The notes under the pieces were generated by a model that did no database searches, had not been told where the DNA came from, and saw nothing but the letters and a program-made list of their open reading frames with translations. Positions 49,264-58,287 of a DNA stretch of 64,000 nt are shown here, piece by piece. The DNA is taken from the NCBI GenBank assembly GCA_002937855.1, contig PTKS01000001.1, forward strand, positions 161,948-225,947, written 5' to 3'. The number at the start of each line of letters is the position of its first letter. Positions within the stretch are counted from its first letter, which is position 1. Position numbers and translations under genes: made by a program. Source of the DNA: Alphaproteobacteria bacterium MarineAlpha5_Bin12. Lineage in GTDB: Bacteria > Pseudomonadota > Alphaproteobacteria > HIMB59 > GCA-002718135.

Positions 49264-49614
49264 TTAAAAAATTGTAGCTCCAAATACTTTTATTTGATCA
49301 CCTTCTAAGCCTATAACTAATCTTCCCAAAAAATCACCTGGAAGGGAGTCACTCTTTTGTTTAAATAATACAGTAATATAATCGTTTCTTCTTATACAAC
49401 CTAAAAATTCTCTATTAGTAGATAGATTTTTTAATAATTCATTATTTGCCCATTGTTTACCTAATTCAACTTCATTTGCTCCATAAAGCATCTGTGATGA
49501 AAAATCTTTAGTGAAGCCACTGTAATCTTTTTTATTGGAACAATTAATTAAATTATCCCATATAGGATTTGCTATTTTTAGAATTGCTTCATCAGACTTT
49601 TTAATTAAATCCAT
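49264..49614 (-). CDS. Conserved hypothetical protein downstream of aprA
   Basis: The 116-residue soluble protein has no signal peptide or membrane segment and no motif that I recognise. It begins MDLIKKSDEAILKIANPIWD. Hydrophobic spacing and aromatic residues in FTKDFSSQML and the C-terminal beta-rich ITVLFKQ...GRLVIGLEGDQIKVFG suggest an NTF2-like alpha/beta fold, but this is only a guess. It begins 14 bases after aprA and is probably in the aprM-aprB-aprA operon. GTG at 49617 is an alternative start one codon upstream. Confidence 0.7.
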   Translation of the reverse strand: MDLIKKSDEAILKIANPIWDNLINCSNKKDYSGFTKDFSSQMLYGANEVELGKQWANNELLKNLSTNREFLGCIRRNDYITVLFKQKSDSLPGDFLGRLVIGLEGDQIKVFGATIF

Positions 49615-49628
49615 CACAGTTTTTTGAA

Positions 49629-51488
49629 TTATGAAGCAACCTTTTTCTTCTCTTCATCAATTATATGATAAACCGGTTTTTTCTCCATTGAAAATTTTCC
49701 TGTTTTTGGATCACGCCTTGAAACAGTCAAACAGTGCCAATTTTCATCATCAAGCTTCATATGATCTCCTCTATAGTAATAACCTGGCCAACGTGTTTCT
49801 TTACGAAATAAAGTATGTTCAGTTACACACTGAGATGTAAGTGTTCTGTGTTTTAATTCCCAAGCTCTCATAAGTTGATGATAATCTTGGGCGCCTATAT
49901 TTTCTAAATCTTCTTGTAACCAATCTAATAGCTCTAAAGCTTTTTTTAATGTATTTTCATTTGTCATATAATTAAATGAAATTCCACCCACGTATTCATC
50001 CATAATTTTTTGAAGTCGTTGAAGGCCTTGTAAAGGAAGTATATAACTTGGTGATACTGTGCCAGCAGTAATTTCATTTCTTCCTACTGTATAATTTTCA
50101 AGCGGTTTATAAATAATCTTTTGAAAATTCTTACATTGTTCATCGCTAACTTTTATATCATTTGCTTTTTCTTCTTGAATATATTTTACCGCAGCTTTTG
50201 CTGCAAGACGGCCTTCAGTAAAAGAACCGGACGAAAATTTGTGTGCACTTCCACCAACAGTATCGCCTGCGCCAAAAAGTCCTTGAACAGTTGTCATTCT
50301 ATTATATCCCCAAAAGTATTCAGGAGGTGATAAATCTTCTGGACCACTTACCCAAGCCCCCGAACATGTTGCATGTGAACCCATTACATAAGGTTCTGAA
50401 GTAGTTAACTCAGGGTTTTGATATTTTGGATCTATGTTTTGAGATGCCCAAACTACTGCTTGTCCAACTGTCATTCCAAGAAAATTTTCCCAACCTACTG
50501 TTTCTAGATGTGGGTCTTGAAAAGCCTCTTTAGTAACCATATGAATTGGACCTCCACCTGCCATAACTTCTTGGATAAAAGCATGATTTCTTAAGCATGT
50601 AGGTGTTGGGTGATGATCTATATATTCTCCAACCAATTTTTTTGTTTGCTCATACCATTTTTTTTCATAATTTTCTCCATTAGCATTTTGAGTATATGTT
50701 TTAAGGTGTAAAAAATATGCTCCTACTGGACCATACCCATCTTTAAATCTACACAATACTATTCTATTTTCCATTTGAGTCATTTTGGCACCTACAGCAA
50801 TTGGCAGTGCATAAGCAGATCCATTACTCCATGGAGCATACCAAGTACGACCCATACCTTCCCCAACAGCCCTAGGTTTAAAAATATGAGAAGCTCCACC
50901 TGCAGCAACAATAACTGCTTTAGCCCTAAAAACATGGTAGTTACCGGTACGCATATTAAATCCTACAGCGCCACCAACTCTATTTTCATTATTTTCATCC
51001 ATCAAAAGGTGGGTAATCATTATTCTATTATAAATTTTATCCGCAGACTTTTTAGCTGCCTCAGCGACAATAGGTTTATAACTCTCTCCATGGATCATTA
51101 TCTGCCATTTTCCTTCACGCTGATATCTTCCAGTTTCTTTATTATGCATCATGGGAAGGCCCCATTCATCAAACATATGAACTGTAGAGTCAACATGTCT
51201 TGCCATATCGTAGCCTAAATCTTCTCTAACTAAACCCATTAAATCATTCCGTGCATATCGAACATGATCTTCAGGTTGATTTTCACCCCACTGCATTCCC
51301 ATATAACAATTAATTGCGTACAAACCTTGAGCAACTGCACCACTTCTGTCAATATTTGCTTTTTCCACACAAACTATTTTAAGATCTCTACCCCAGTGTC
51401 TTGCTTCAAAGGTAGCACCTGTACCTGCCATTCCACCACCTACAACAAGAATGTCACAATCCTCATAAAATGTTTTGATTTTTGACAT
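49629..51488 (-). CDS. aprA: Adenylylsulfate (APS) reductase alpha subunit
   Basis: AprA is the flavoprotein that interconverts APS and sulfite plus AMP. The 619-residue protein has the FAD dinucleotide-binding VVGGGMAGTGATFEARHWG (15-33), an RSGAVAQGLYAINCYMG region, GGPIHMVTKEAF and the C-terminal GDTVGGSAHKFSSGSFTEGR. The length fits AprA, not succinate dehydrogenase. It shares one base with the aprB stop. The direction (oxidative or reductive) cannot be read from the gene alone; with TauE/SafE nearby and no sat or qmo genes in the window, sulfite handling is the likely context. Confidence 0.95.
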   Translation of the reverse strand: MSKIKTFYEDCDILVVGGGMAGTGATFEARHWGRDLKIVCVEKANIDRSGAVAQGLYAINCYMGMQWGENQPEDHVRYARNDLMGLVREDLGYDMARHVDSTVHMFDEWGLPMMHNKETGRYQREGKWQIMIHGESYKPIVAEAAKKSADKIYNRIMITHLLMDENNENRVGGAVGFNMRTGNYHVFRAKAVIVAAGGASHIFKPRAVGEGMGRTWYAPWSNGSAYALPIAVGAKMTQMENRIVLCRFKDGYGPVGAYFLHLKTYTQNANGENYEKKWYEQTKKLVGEYIDHHPTPTCLRNHAFIQEVMAGGGPIHMVTKEAFQDPHLETVGWENFLGMTVGQAVVWASQNIDPKYQNPELTTSEPYVMGSHATCSGAWVSGPEDLSPPEYFWGYNRMTTVQGLFGAGDTVGGSAHKFSSGSFTEGRLAAKAAVKYIQEEKANDIKVSDEQCKNFQKIIYKPLENYTVGRNEITAGTVSPSYILPLQGLQRLQKIMDEYVGGISFNYMTNENTLKKALELLDWLQEDLENIGAQDYHQLMRAWELKHRTLTSQCVTEHTLFRKETRWPGYYYRGDHMKLDDENWHCLTVSRRDPKTGKFSMEKKPVYHIIDEEKKKVAS

Positions 51489-51958
51489 TAATAATAAACA
51501 CCTTTCTTAAAAGACTCTTTCTTAATCGTAGGCAATTCTTTATCAGTATTTAAACCTTTAGGCTCTGAATATAAAGTTTGTGAATTGATTTCACCTTGAT
51601 TTGGCTTTTCTTCTTCAGACAATTTGGGGATAAACTTACCCCAAGGTTTTGTCGTAATAGGAGAAACAAAATCTTTAACTGTTCCGTTCCTAAATTTTAT
51701 TTTCCATGAAATTGTACCTTTTTCTTCTTCTCGTCTAACTCTTACACTGTGCCCCATTGGAGCAAAATCTGCATATCCTCGAACATCAATAGCATGATTT
51801 GGACACGCCTTTACACATGAATAACATTCCCAACAAAAATTTGGTTCGATGTTTACCGCTCTTCTTATGGTTTCATCAATATGCATAATATCAGATGGGC
51901 AGATATCAACACAATGACCACACCCATCACATCGCGTCATATATACAAAAGTCGACAT
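51488..51958 (-). CDS. aprB: Adenylylsulfate reductase beta subunit
   Basis: AprB carries two [4Fe-4S] clusters that pass electrons to AprA. The 156-residue protein has CDGCGHCVDICP (10-21) and CWECYSCVKACP (42-53), then a C-terminal tail that wraps AprA in known structures. The ribosome-binding site AAAGGA lies 11 bases before the ATG, inside the small frame that precedes it. It is the partner of the adjoining aprA. Confidence 0.95.
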   Translation of the reverse strand: MSTFVYMTRCDGCGHCVDICPSDIMHIDETIRRAVNIEPNFCWECYSCVKACPNHAIDVRGYADFAPMGHSVRVRREEEKGTISWKIKFRNGTVKDFVSPITTKPWGKFIPKLSEEEKPNQGEINSQTLYSEPKGLNTDKELPTIKKESFKKGVYY

Positions 51959-51959
51959 A

Positions 51960-52079
51960 TTATTGAATTCCTTTATTTAAAACTTTATTAAATTTAGATA
52001 AATTTATTTTAGACTTTTCTTCAATATCAAAATTTTTTAAAATTGCAGAGTTTTTTTTGTGTATTGAATGATTATGCAT
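51960..52079 (-). CDS. Possible 39-residue protein between aprM and aprB
   Basis: An ATG-started frame fills the whole aprM-aprB gap. It starts one base after the aprM stop and ends one base before the aprB ATG. The product begins MHNHSIHKKNSAILKNF and is rich in Lys, Asn and Ser, with no membrane segment and no known motif. There is no ribosome-binding site, so it could only be translated by coupling. In AT-rich DNA a 39-codon frame is not rare, so it may be chance; the exact fit to both neighbours is the main support. Confidence 0.35.
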   Translation of the reverse strand: MHNHSIHKKNSAILKNFDIEEKSKINLSKFNKVLNKGIQ

Positions 52080-52080
52080 G

Positions 52081-52875
52081 TTAATAATGTTTTGGAGCTT
52101 CTCTTTTAATTCCTAACCCAAATTGTTCTGGGGCATCTGCTGGTGGTGGAAGATTATCCATTGAACCATCAGCTTCTGCTAAATTTTTTTGCATTGCTGC
52201 ACCTGGTTTATAAAACATATGTGCAAATTTTGACCAGTATACCCCTCCAAACAAAACAATATTAGATAAGGCAAAAAGAATAAAAAATAAGTTATCTAGT
52301 CCATAAATTGCAATTGATTGAAAAAAAGACCAAATGATTCCCAATAAGGCTGAAGCCAAAAGAGATAAAATAAATAAATCTGCTTGAATAATTCGGTACC
52401 AAGGATAAGCTTCAGCATAAACATCAACTCTCAAAAAAAGCCAAAACCAAAAACCTCCAATACAAGTCATGCATGCTCCAATGTGCCAGAGTATTGGCCA
52501 AACAATTGGGGTGTCTAGACTGATTGATGAATAACAAAAAATCATAACAACTGAAGATATCCAAAATAAAATAGTTCCATACATTCCTAGCAAGTGAGCC
52601 ATTCTTCTTTTGCCTGCACCTAATTCAGAAGTCGTTAAAATATCACTACTTATTGTTTTAAAAATAACTGACGCTTTTTCTGAACCTGACAATTCTCTTT
52701 CTGCATTTTGTTTTGCTTTTTTTGCATTTTTAAAAAAATATTTAACGTTTTTTTTATTTATCACATCTAATAATGTGCCAAGAATAACCATTAATATCAT
52801 GAATATAACAAATACCTGCATCAATTGAGGTGGGACTAAAACTGAAATTTCTGCAAATGGATTATTAAAAAGCAC
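52081..52875 (-). CDS. aprM: APS reductase-associated membrane protein AprM
   Basis: AprM is a putative membrane anchor and quinone-linked redox partner for AprBA in sulfur oxidisers and some marine bacteria. The 264-residue protein has about five transmembrane helices (about 17-37, 95-115, 125-148, 168-190, 196-215). Conserved-looking histidines at HLLG and WHIGA may bind haem. A proline-rich tail follows. Start is GTG with AGGA nine bases upstream. The gene order aprM-aprB-aprA matches the known module. Confidence 0.8.
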   Translation of the reverse strand: MLFNNPFAEISVLVPPQLMQVFVIFMILMVILGTLLDVINKKNVKYFFKNAKKAKQNAERELSGSEKASVIFKTISSDILTTSELGAGKRRMAHLLGMYGTILFWISSVVMIFCYSSISLDTPIVWPILWHIGACMTCIGGFWFWLFLRVDVYAEAYPWYRIIQADLFILSLLASALLGIIWSFFQSIAIYGLDNLFFILFALSNIVLFGGVYWSKFAHMFYKPGAAMQKNLAEADGSMDNLPPPADAPEQFGLGIKREAPKHY

Positions 52876-52983
52876 TATATTATTCCTATGTTATTTATAT
52901 ATTTTTGATACATAAAAGCACATTATTTATTTTTTGCAAAAAGTAGATCATTATGAAATAGTAAGTAATTAAAATATATATAT

Positions 52984-53379
52984 GTGTTGAAAGAATTTAC
53001 AATAAAAATCTTATTGATTATTTTGGACTCTATATTGTTTGGAGGCATATTACTATTCTGTATTATGTTTGTTTTTGATTATAATTACAACCAACTAATA
53101 TCAATCCTAACGATTCTGATACTAATTACAATTGTAATCAAACTAAGTTATTGGGTTATTTTTGACACTATAAAATTAAATAAATATTCAAATTTACTAA
53201 TTGAACGTTTTGTAGCCACAATTTTAGTCTATTTTACTCCATTATATATTTTATGGAATACTCCAACTTTATATATTAATAGAGAAATTTCAATTATAAT
53301 TTATATTTTAATGCTAATTTTCTTTATGATTGGAATTTCTATAGAAAAAAAATTTTATAAAACGATAAAACGAAAATGA
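52984..53379 (+). CDS. Hypothetical four-helix membrane protein
   Basis: The 131-residue protein has about four hydrophobic segments (about 8-30, 38-60, 72-92, 100-118) and a basic C terminus. I do not recognise a family. Start is GTG at 52984, with no ribosome-binding site, and TTG one codon later is an alternative. It overlaps the TIGR02186-type gene by four bases, which implies cotranslation and a shared role in the envelope next to the apr module. The 108-base gap to aprM is the shared divergent promoter region. Confidence 0.6.
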   Translation: MLKEFTIKILLIILDSILFGGILLFCIMFVFDYNYNQLISILTILILITIVIKLSYWVIFDTIKLNKYSNLLIERFVATILVYFTPLYILWNTPTLYINREISIIIYILMLIFFMIGISIEKKFYKTIKRK

Positions 53380-54131
53380 AAATAAATAAAATTAATTTTT
53401 TTAACTATAAAATGATAATTTTATTTTGTATAATAATTTTTCCAAATATTGTTTATGCTCAAAAAACATATTTCGATTTATCTCAAAACGAAATTAACAT
53501 TGATACAAATTTTACTGGCCAAGAATTAATTTTATTCGGATTAACTGAACCAAAGCAAGATATTATCGTAGTTGTAAGAGGCCCAGAAGAAGATTTAACT
53601 ATAAGGAACAAAAAAAGAATTTTAGGCTTTTGGTTTAATACAAACAGTGTAACTTTTGCTAAAATTCCAAAGGTTTATTTTATATGTTCAAATTATAATA
53701 TTGAATATTTATTGGATGAAAAAGAGCGCTATGATAATGAAATCGGTTTTAATAAAATTAAATTAATTCCTAAAAATGAAAAAAATTTATTTGTTGATTT
53801 AAAAGACTGGAACGAAAGTTTAATAAGGATTCAGAAACAGAAAAATATGTATAAACATTTTAAATTAGAATCAATTGATGAAAAATTATTTCAAACTAGA
53901 TTATATTTTCCTGCAAATATACCCACTGGTAAATATGATGTGACTACTTATAGAATAAAGGATAAAAAAATTATTAGCTTAAGTAATAAACTGATTTTGA
54001 TCAATAAAACAGGGATAGGAAGTAAAATATATTTTTTTGCACAAGAAAATTCAATACTTTATGGAATAGCCACTATTATTTTTGCTATAATAATAGGGGC
54101 GGGTGCAGCGGCTATTTTTAGAAAATTATAA
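53376..54131 (+). CDS. TIGR02186 / Alph_Pro_TM family protein
   Basis: The 251-residue protein has an N-terminal signal peptide (cut near VYAQ, residue 29) and one C-terminal transmembrane helix (about 226-247), so a periplasmic domain anchored at its C terminus is expected. Mature segments ELILFGLTEPKQDIIVVVRGP and GFWFNTNSVTFAKIPKVYF are typical of this alphaproteobacterial family, which is often next to a TauE/SafE exporter. That exporter is at 48.3 kb, on the far side of the apr operon. Its function is unknown; an accessory role for the exporter is a guess. Confidence 0.75.
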   Translation: MKINKINFFNYKMIILFCIIIFPNIVYAQKTYFDLSQNEINIDTNFTGQELILFGLTEPKQDIIVVVRGPEEDLTIRNKKRILGFWFNTNSVTFAKIPKVYFICSNYNIEYLLDEKERYDNEIGFNKIKLIPKNEKNLFVDLKDWNESLIRIQKQKNMYKHFKLESIDEKLFQTRLYFPANIPTGKYDVTTYRIKDKKIISLSNKLILINKTGIGSKIYFFAQENSILYGIATIIFAIIIGAGAAAIFRKL

Positions 54132-54140
54132 GGAGAAAAA

Positions 54141-54608
54141 ATGTCCAAAAGAAATTTTTTAGTTGTAATTGATGGAACTGATGAAATGCAAATTGCATTA
54201 CAATTTGCTTGTATAAGAGCAAAGAAAACGGAAGGACAGCTTACTCTTGTAAGTTTTATTGAGCCAATTGATGTTCTGACTACAAAAAGTGTTAGTGATA
54301 TAATGAAGAATGAAGCCAGAGAAGAAGCAGAAGCAATGCTTCACAAAGCAAGTTCTTTTGCAAAAGAAGAAACAGGCATAACAGCTACTTTACATGTAAA
54401 AGAAGGTGAACTTATCCATGAACTTTTAAAACTCATTGAAGAAAAAAATGATAATGTTACTGAATTAATTTTGGCTGCTTCAAAAGATGAAAAAAGTCCA
54501 GGTCCAATAATTTCATCTATAACTACAAAAAACTATTATAAACTTAATGTTCCGTTGATAATTGTCCCTGGGAGCTTAACTTCAGATCAGATAAAGTTAT
54601 TAGGATAA
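54141..54608 (+). CDS. Universal stress protein, UspA family
   Basis: The 155-residue protein has the UspA fold with FLVVIDGTDEMQIALQFAC at the start and a C-terminal GPIISSITTKNYYKLNVPLIIVPG in place of the ATP-binding G-2x-G-9x-G. A strong AAGGAG lies six bases before the ATG. It follows the TIGR02186-type gene by nine bases and may be part of the same operon. Confidence 0.85.
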   Translation: MSKRNFLVVIDGTDEMQIALQFACIRAKKTEGQLTLVSFIEPIDVLTTKSVSDIMKNEAREEAEAMLHKASSFAKEETGITATLHVKEGELIHELLKLIEEKNDNVTELILAASKDEKSPGPIISSITTKNYYKLNVPLIIVPGSLTSDQIKLLG

Positions 54609-54614
54609 TATTAA

Positions 54615-55253
54615 GTGGATTATAAACAGACAACAGCTAAAATTTTAATTGATATTAAAGCTATAAATTTTAATTTTCAAAATCCATTTATATTAACCTC
54701 TGGAAGAAAAAGTCCTGTATATGTAGATTGTAGAAAAATAATTTCTTTTACAAAAGAAAGGAATTTAATTATCCAGTTTATGGAAAATTATTTAAGAGAT
54801 AATAAGATTGATTTTGACTTGATAGCTGGTGGGGAAACTGCTGGAATACCATATGCAGCTTTTTTAGCAGAAAGATTACAAAAACCAATGATATACATAA
54901 GAAAAAAACCCAAAGGCTTTGGAAAAAAAAGTCAAATTGAAGGAAATTTTAACATAAACGAGAAAAGTATTTTAATAGAAGATCTGGCAACAGATGGAAA
55001 AAGTAAAATGTCATTTATAGACACAATGAGAGAAAATAAAATTAAAATAAATGATACTATGGTAATATTTTTTTATGGAATTTTTGAAAAAGCTGAGGAG
55101 GAATTAAAAAAACAAAATATAAAAATTCATTATTTATGTACTTGGCATGATATTCTAGATGAAATTAAAAAAGAAAAAAAATTAGAAAATAATGAAATTG
55201 ATAGCTTAGAAAAATTTTTATTTAATTCAGAAAATTGGACAAAAAATGGATAA
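54615..55253 (+). CDS. pyrE: Orotate phosphoribosyltransferase
   Basis: PyrE joins orotate and PRPP to OMP in pyrimidine synthesis. The 212-residue protein has NPFILTSGRKSPVYVDCRKIIS (about 21-42), AGGETAGIPYAAFLAERLQ, KKPKGFGKKSQIEGNF and the PRPP loop ILIEDLATDGKSK (about 119-131). The PRPP loop has ATDGK where ITTGG is more usual, as in alphaproteobacterial relatives. Start is GTG, six bases after usp. Confidence 0.85.
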   Translation: MDYKQTTAKILIDIKAINFNFQNPFILTSGRKSPVYVDCRKIISFTKERNLIIQFMENYLRDNKIDFDLIAGGETAGIPYAAFLAERLQKPMIYIRKKPKGFGKKSQIEGNFNINEKSILIEDLATDGKSKMSFIDTMRENKIKINDTMVIFFYGIFEKAEEELKKQNIKIHYLCTWHDILDEIKKEKKLENNEIDSLEKFLFNSENWTKNG

Positions 55254-55674
55254 TATTGTTGTTATAAGCGGAGGATTTGATCCAATTCATAGTGGACATG
55301 TTGCTCTAATAAAAGATGCTAGTAAAAGAGGAAAAGTTGTAGTTTTATTAAATTCAGACAATTGGTTAAAAAATAAAAAAGGTAAGTATTTTATGCCTTT
55401 TTCAGAAAGATATGAAATCATGCTTTCTATTAAAAATGTTATAGATGTTATAGAATTTGATGATAAAGACAAAACATGTATTAATGGAATTAAAATTGTT
55501 TTAGAAAAATATAAAAATTATAAAATTTTATTTGCAAATGGTGGAGATAGAAACACTGAAACTACTCCAGAAAAAGATTTTTGTATTAGAAATAAAATAG
55601 AAACATTATGGTCTGTTGGTGGTGATTTCAAAAAAAACTCTAGTTCAAAAATATTAGAAAAATGGAAAGAATAA
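55246..55674 (+). CDS. Cytidylyl/adenylyltransferase-family nucleotidyltransferase
   Basis: The 142-residue protein has the HxGH nucleotidyltransferase fold with GGFDPIHSGHVALIKDA (9-25), NGGDR (about 99-103) and SSSKIL (about 132-137) at the C terminus. It resembles heptose-phosphate adenylyltransferase (RfaE domain 2) and glycerol-3-phosphate cytidylyltransferase. No heptose or teichoic genes are near, so the substrate is open. It overlaps pyrE by eight bases. Confidence 0.75.
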   Translation: MDNIVVISGGFDPIHSGHVALIKDASKRGKVVVLLNSDNWLKNKKGKYFMPFSERYEIMLSIKNVIDVIEFDDKDKTCINGIKIVLEKYKNYKILFANGGDRNTETTPEKDFCIRNKIETLWSVGGDFKKNSSSKILEKWKE

Positions 55675-55677
55675 ATA

Positions 55678-56283
55678 TTAAGGATAAAGCCTAGTAGTTT
55701 TCCAAACTCCCTTTATTTTTTTATATTGAATTCTATCATGAAGTCTATACGGCATATCCTTCCAGAATTCAAAAAGATTTGGATTGACTATATAACCAGA
55801 CCAATATGAAGGCCTAGGAATTATTATATTTGCATATTTTTTTTCAAATTTTTTTACTCTATTTATTAATTCACTTCTACTCTTTAAACTTTTAGATTGA
55901 GATGAGGCCCAAGCTCCAATTTTGCTACCAGTAGGTCTGTTACTGAAGTACAAATCAGCTTCATATATGTTTAATAAGGTTGCCCTACCTTCTATTCTAA
56001 TTTGTCTTCGAATACTTTTCCAATAAAAATTTAAACAAACTTTTGCATTTTTTTTTATTTCACTTCCTTTTTTACTTTTAATATTTGTATTGAATACAAA
56101 ACCATTTTGATCAAAGTGTTTCATTAATACCAATCTTGAACTAGGTTGCATATTTGAGCTAACAGTTGATAAACTCATAGCATTTGGGTCATTTATTTCT
56201 TTAAGTTTAGCTAAAGAGAACCATTTTTTAAAAAGTTTTAAAGGATCTCTTTCTATTTTAATAATATTAGTATTTTTTTTCAT
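55678..56283 (-). CDS. pdxH: Pyridoxamine 5'-phosphate oxidase
   Basis: PdxH is an FMN enzyme that makes pyridoxal 5'-phosphate. The 201-residue protein has NAMSLSTVSSNMQPSSRLVLMK (about 34-55), the FMN-binding FYWKSIRRQIRIEGRA, and the C-terminal WKDMPYRLHDRIQY. The length is typical. It lies divergently to fabI, as in other alphaproteobacteria, with a 97-base spacer. Confidence 0.93.
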   Translation of the reverse strand: MKKNTNIIKIERDPLKLFKKWFSLAKLKEINDPNAMSLSTVSSNMQPSSRLVLMKHFDQNGFVFNTNIKSKKGSEIKKNAKVCLNFYWKSIRRQIRIEGRATLLNIYEADLYFSNRPTGSKIGAWASSQSKSLKSRSELINRVKKFEKKYANIIIPRPSYWSGYIVNPNLFEFWKDMPYRLHDRIQYKKIKGVWKTTRLYP

Positions 56284-56380
56284 ATGTTTCTATTCAGATC
56301 AAATGATAAGTAGTATATAGATGTAATATAATAATATTTAAATATTATCAATAATGTCTAAATTTTAGTGAAAATTATTT

Positions 56381-57202
56381 ATGTTAATGAAAGATAAAAA
56401 AGGCTTAATAATGGGTGTGGCTAATGATAGATCTATAGCCTGGGGTATAGCAAAAGCATTAAAAAATAACGGTGCTTCAATCTGTTTTACATATCAAGGG
56501 GAGGCATTAAAAAAAAGAGTGGTACCTTTAGCAAAATCAATAGAATCGGATTTTACTATTGAATGTGATGTTTCAGATGCAACTAGTGTTAAGAAAGTAT
56601 TTAAAACCCTTAAAGATGAATGGGGTGAAATAGACTTTATAGTACATGCAATAGGATTTTCCGACAAAGATGAGCTCAGAGGAAGATATATTGATACCTC
56701 AGAAGAAAATTTTATTCAAACAATGCATATTTCTTGTTTTTCTTTTACCGAAATATGTAAATTTGCAGAACCTATAATGAAAGAAGGTTCGTCTATTCTT
56801 ACTTTAACATATTATGGAGCGGAACAAGTAATGCCTCACTATAATGTAATGGGCATAGCTAAATCAGCTTTAGAAACAAGTGTAAAATATATTGCAGCAG
56901 ATTTAGGAGAAAAAAATATAAGGGTAAATGCAATTTCAGCTGGGCCTATAAAAACTTTAGCAGCTTCTGGAATAGGAGATTTTAGATTTATTTTAAAATG
57001 GAATGAACTCAATTCACCACTTAAAAGAAATGTTACCCAAGATGAAGTTGGAAAAACATCAGTATATCTATTAAGTAATTTATCTTCAGCGGTTACAGGA
57101 GAAATACATCATGTAGACTGCGGCTACCATATTGTAGGTATGCTTGCTGTTGATGAAGCAAATAATGTTTCAAAATTATTAAATGAATATGATAAAAAAT
57201 AA
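56381..57202 (+). CDS. fabI: Enoyl-[acyl-carrier-protein] reductase (NADH) FabI
   Basis: FabI catalyses the last reduction of fatty acid elongation. The 273-residue protein has the NAD-binding [16 protein letters not shown] (12-27) and the catalytic Tyr-Lys pair in [12 protein letters not shown], plus [15 protein letters not shown]. The triclosan-binding Tyr region ([12 protein letters not shown]) is intact. An ATG two codons later is an alternative start. It shares one base with aroC (TAATG). Confidence 0.95.
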   Translation: MLMKDKKGLIMGVANDRSIAWGIAKALKNNGASICFTYQGEALKKRVVPLAKSIESDFTIECDVSDATSVKKVFKTLKDEWGEIDFIVHAIGFSDKDELRGRYIDTSEENFIQTMHISCFSFTEICKFAEPIMKEGSSILTLTYYGAEQVMPHYNVMGIAKSALETSVKYIAADLGEKNIRVNAISAGPIKTLAASGIGDFRFILKWNELNSPLKRNVTQDEVGKTSVYLLSNLSSAVTGEIHHVDCGYHIVGMLAVDEANNVSKLLNEYDKK

Positions 57203-58287
57203 TGACCAGTAATACATTTGGTAATATATTTAATTTTACAACCTGGGGTGAAAGTCATGGAAATGCAATAGGGTGTGTTGTTGATGGAGTACCTTCTAAA
57301 ATTCCTTTAAAAGAATCTGATTTACAATTTTGGTTAGATAAAAGAAAACCTGGAAAATCAAAGTTTACTTCACAAAGAAAAGAACCTGATGAAGTTAAGA
57401 TATTGTCAGGAGTTTTTGAAGGAAAAACAACTGGAGCTCCTATATCGCTAATGATTGAAAATGAGGATCACAGATCAAAAGATTATAGTGAAATTAAAAA
57501 TATTTTTAGACCTGGTCATGCAGATTATACATATCAAATGAAATACGGAATAAGAGACTATAGAGGTGGGGGAAGATCAAGTGCAAGAGAAACAGCAATG
57601 CGGGTAGCAGCTGGAGGGATTGCAAGAAAAATTTTAGATAAATTATCGAAAAATAAAGTAAAAATTAATGGAGCTCTTGTTCAAATTGCGGATAGTAAGA
57701 TCAATAATTTAAATTGGGATGTAAATCAAATTAATAAAAATAAACTTTTTTGTCCTGATAAATCAATAGTTAACATTTGGGAAAAATTAATTGATAAAGC
57801 TAGAAAAAATGGCACATCCTTAGGTGCAATAATTGAAATTAGAGCTTCAGGAATTCCAGTAGGTTTAGGAGAACCAATATATAGTAAGCTTGATGCCGCA
57901 ATTGCAAATGGAATGATGAGTATAAATGCAGTTAAAGGGGTAGAAATAGGTAATGGATTCAATTCAGTTCTAATGCCTGGTGATCTTAATGTAGATGAAA
58001 TCAGAATGAAAAATAAAAAAGTAAGTTTCAATTCTAATAACTCTGGAGGAATTCTTGGAGGAATTTCTACTGGTCAAGAAATTATAGTTAGATTTTGTGT
58101 TAAACCTACAAGTTCTATCCTAAAATCAAGAAAAACAATTAATAAGAATTTTAAAGAAGTAAAAGTTTCAACTAAGGGTAGGCATGATCCTTGTGTGGGG
58201 ATTAGAGCAGTTCCTGTAGGTGAAGCTATGCTAGCAAGTATTTTAGCTGATTTCTGGTTAAGAATGAAAGCTACTAGTCATTTTTAA
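57202..58287 (+). CDS. aroC: Chorismate synthase
   Basis: AroC uses reduced FMN to convert EPSP to chorismate, the last step of the shikimate pathway. The 361-residue protein has [17 protein letters not shown] (13-29), [29 protein letters not shown] region around residues 104-128 (two parts of the classical signatures) and [18 protein letters not shown]. The length is normal. It converges with tlyA, whose ends overlap by 14 bases. Confidence 0.96.
   Translation: MTSNTFGNIFNFTTWGESHGNAIGCVVDGVPSKIPLKESDLQFWLDKRKPGKSKFTSQRKEPDEVKILSGVFEGKTTGAPISLMIENEDHRSKDYSEIKNIFRPGHADYTYQMKYGIRDYRGGGRSSARETAMRVAAGGIARKILDKLSKNKVKINGALVQIADSKINNLNWDVNQINKNKLFCPDKSIVNIWEKLIDKARKNGTSLGAIIEIRASGIPVGLGEPIYSKLDAAIANGMMSINAVKGVEIGNGFNSVLMPGDLNVDEIRMKNKKVSFNSNNSGGILGGISTGQEIIVRFCVKPTSSILKSRKTINKNFKEVKVSTKGRHDPCVGIRAVPVGEAMLASILADFWLRMKATSHF

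Noticed and set aside
50775..51218. A 147-codon plus-strand frame opposite aprA
   Set aside because: It has odd His/Ser/Thr-rich composition from the antisense strand and no recognisable domain.
49629..51958. Reading aprBA as proof of dissimilatory sulfate reduction
   Set aside because: No dsr, sat or qmo genes are present here, and the AprM-type layout with TauE/SafE fits sulfite handling or sulfur oxidation.
56331..56348. 18-base perfect palindrome between pdxH and fabI
   Set aside because: It is pure A/T; such palindromes are expected by chance in this composition and there is no promoter match to tie it to.
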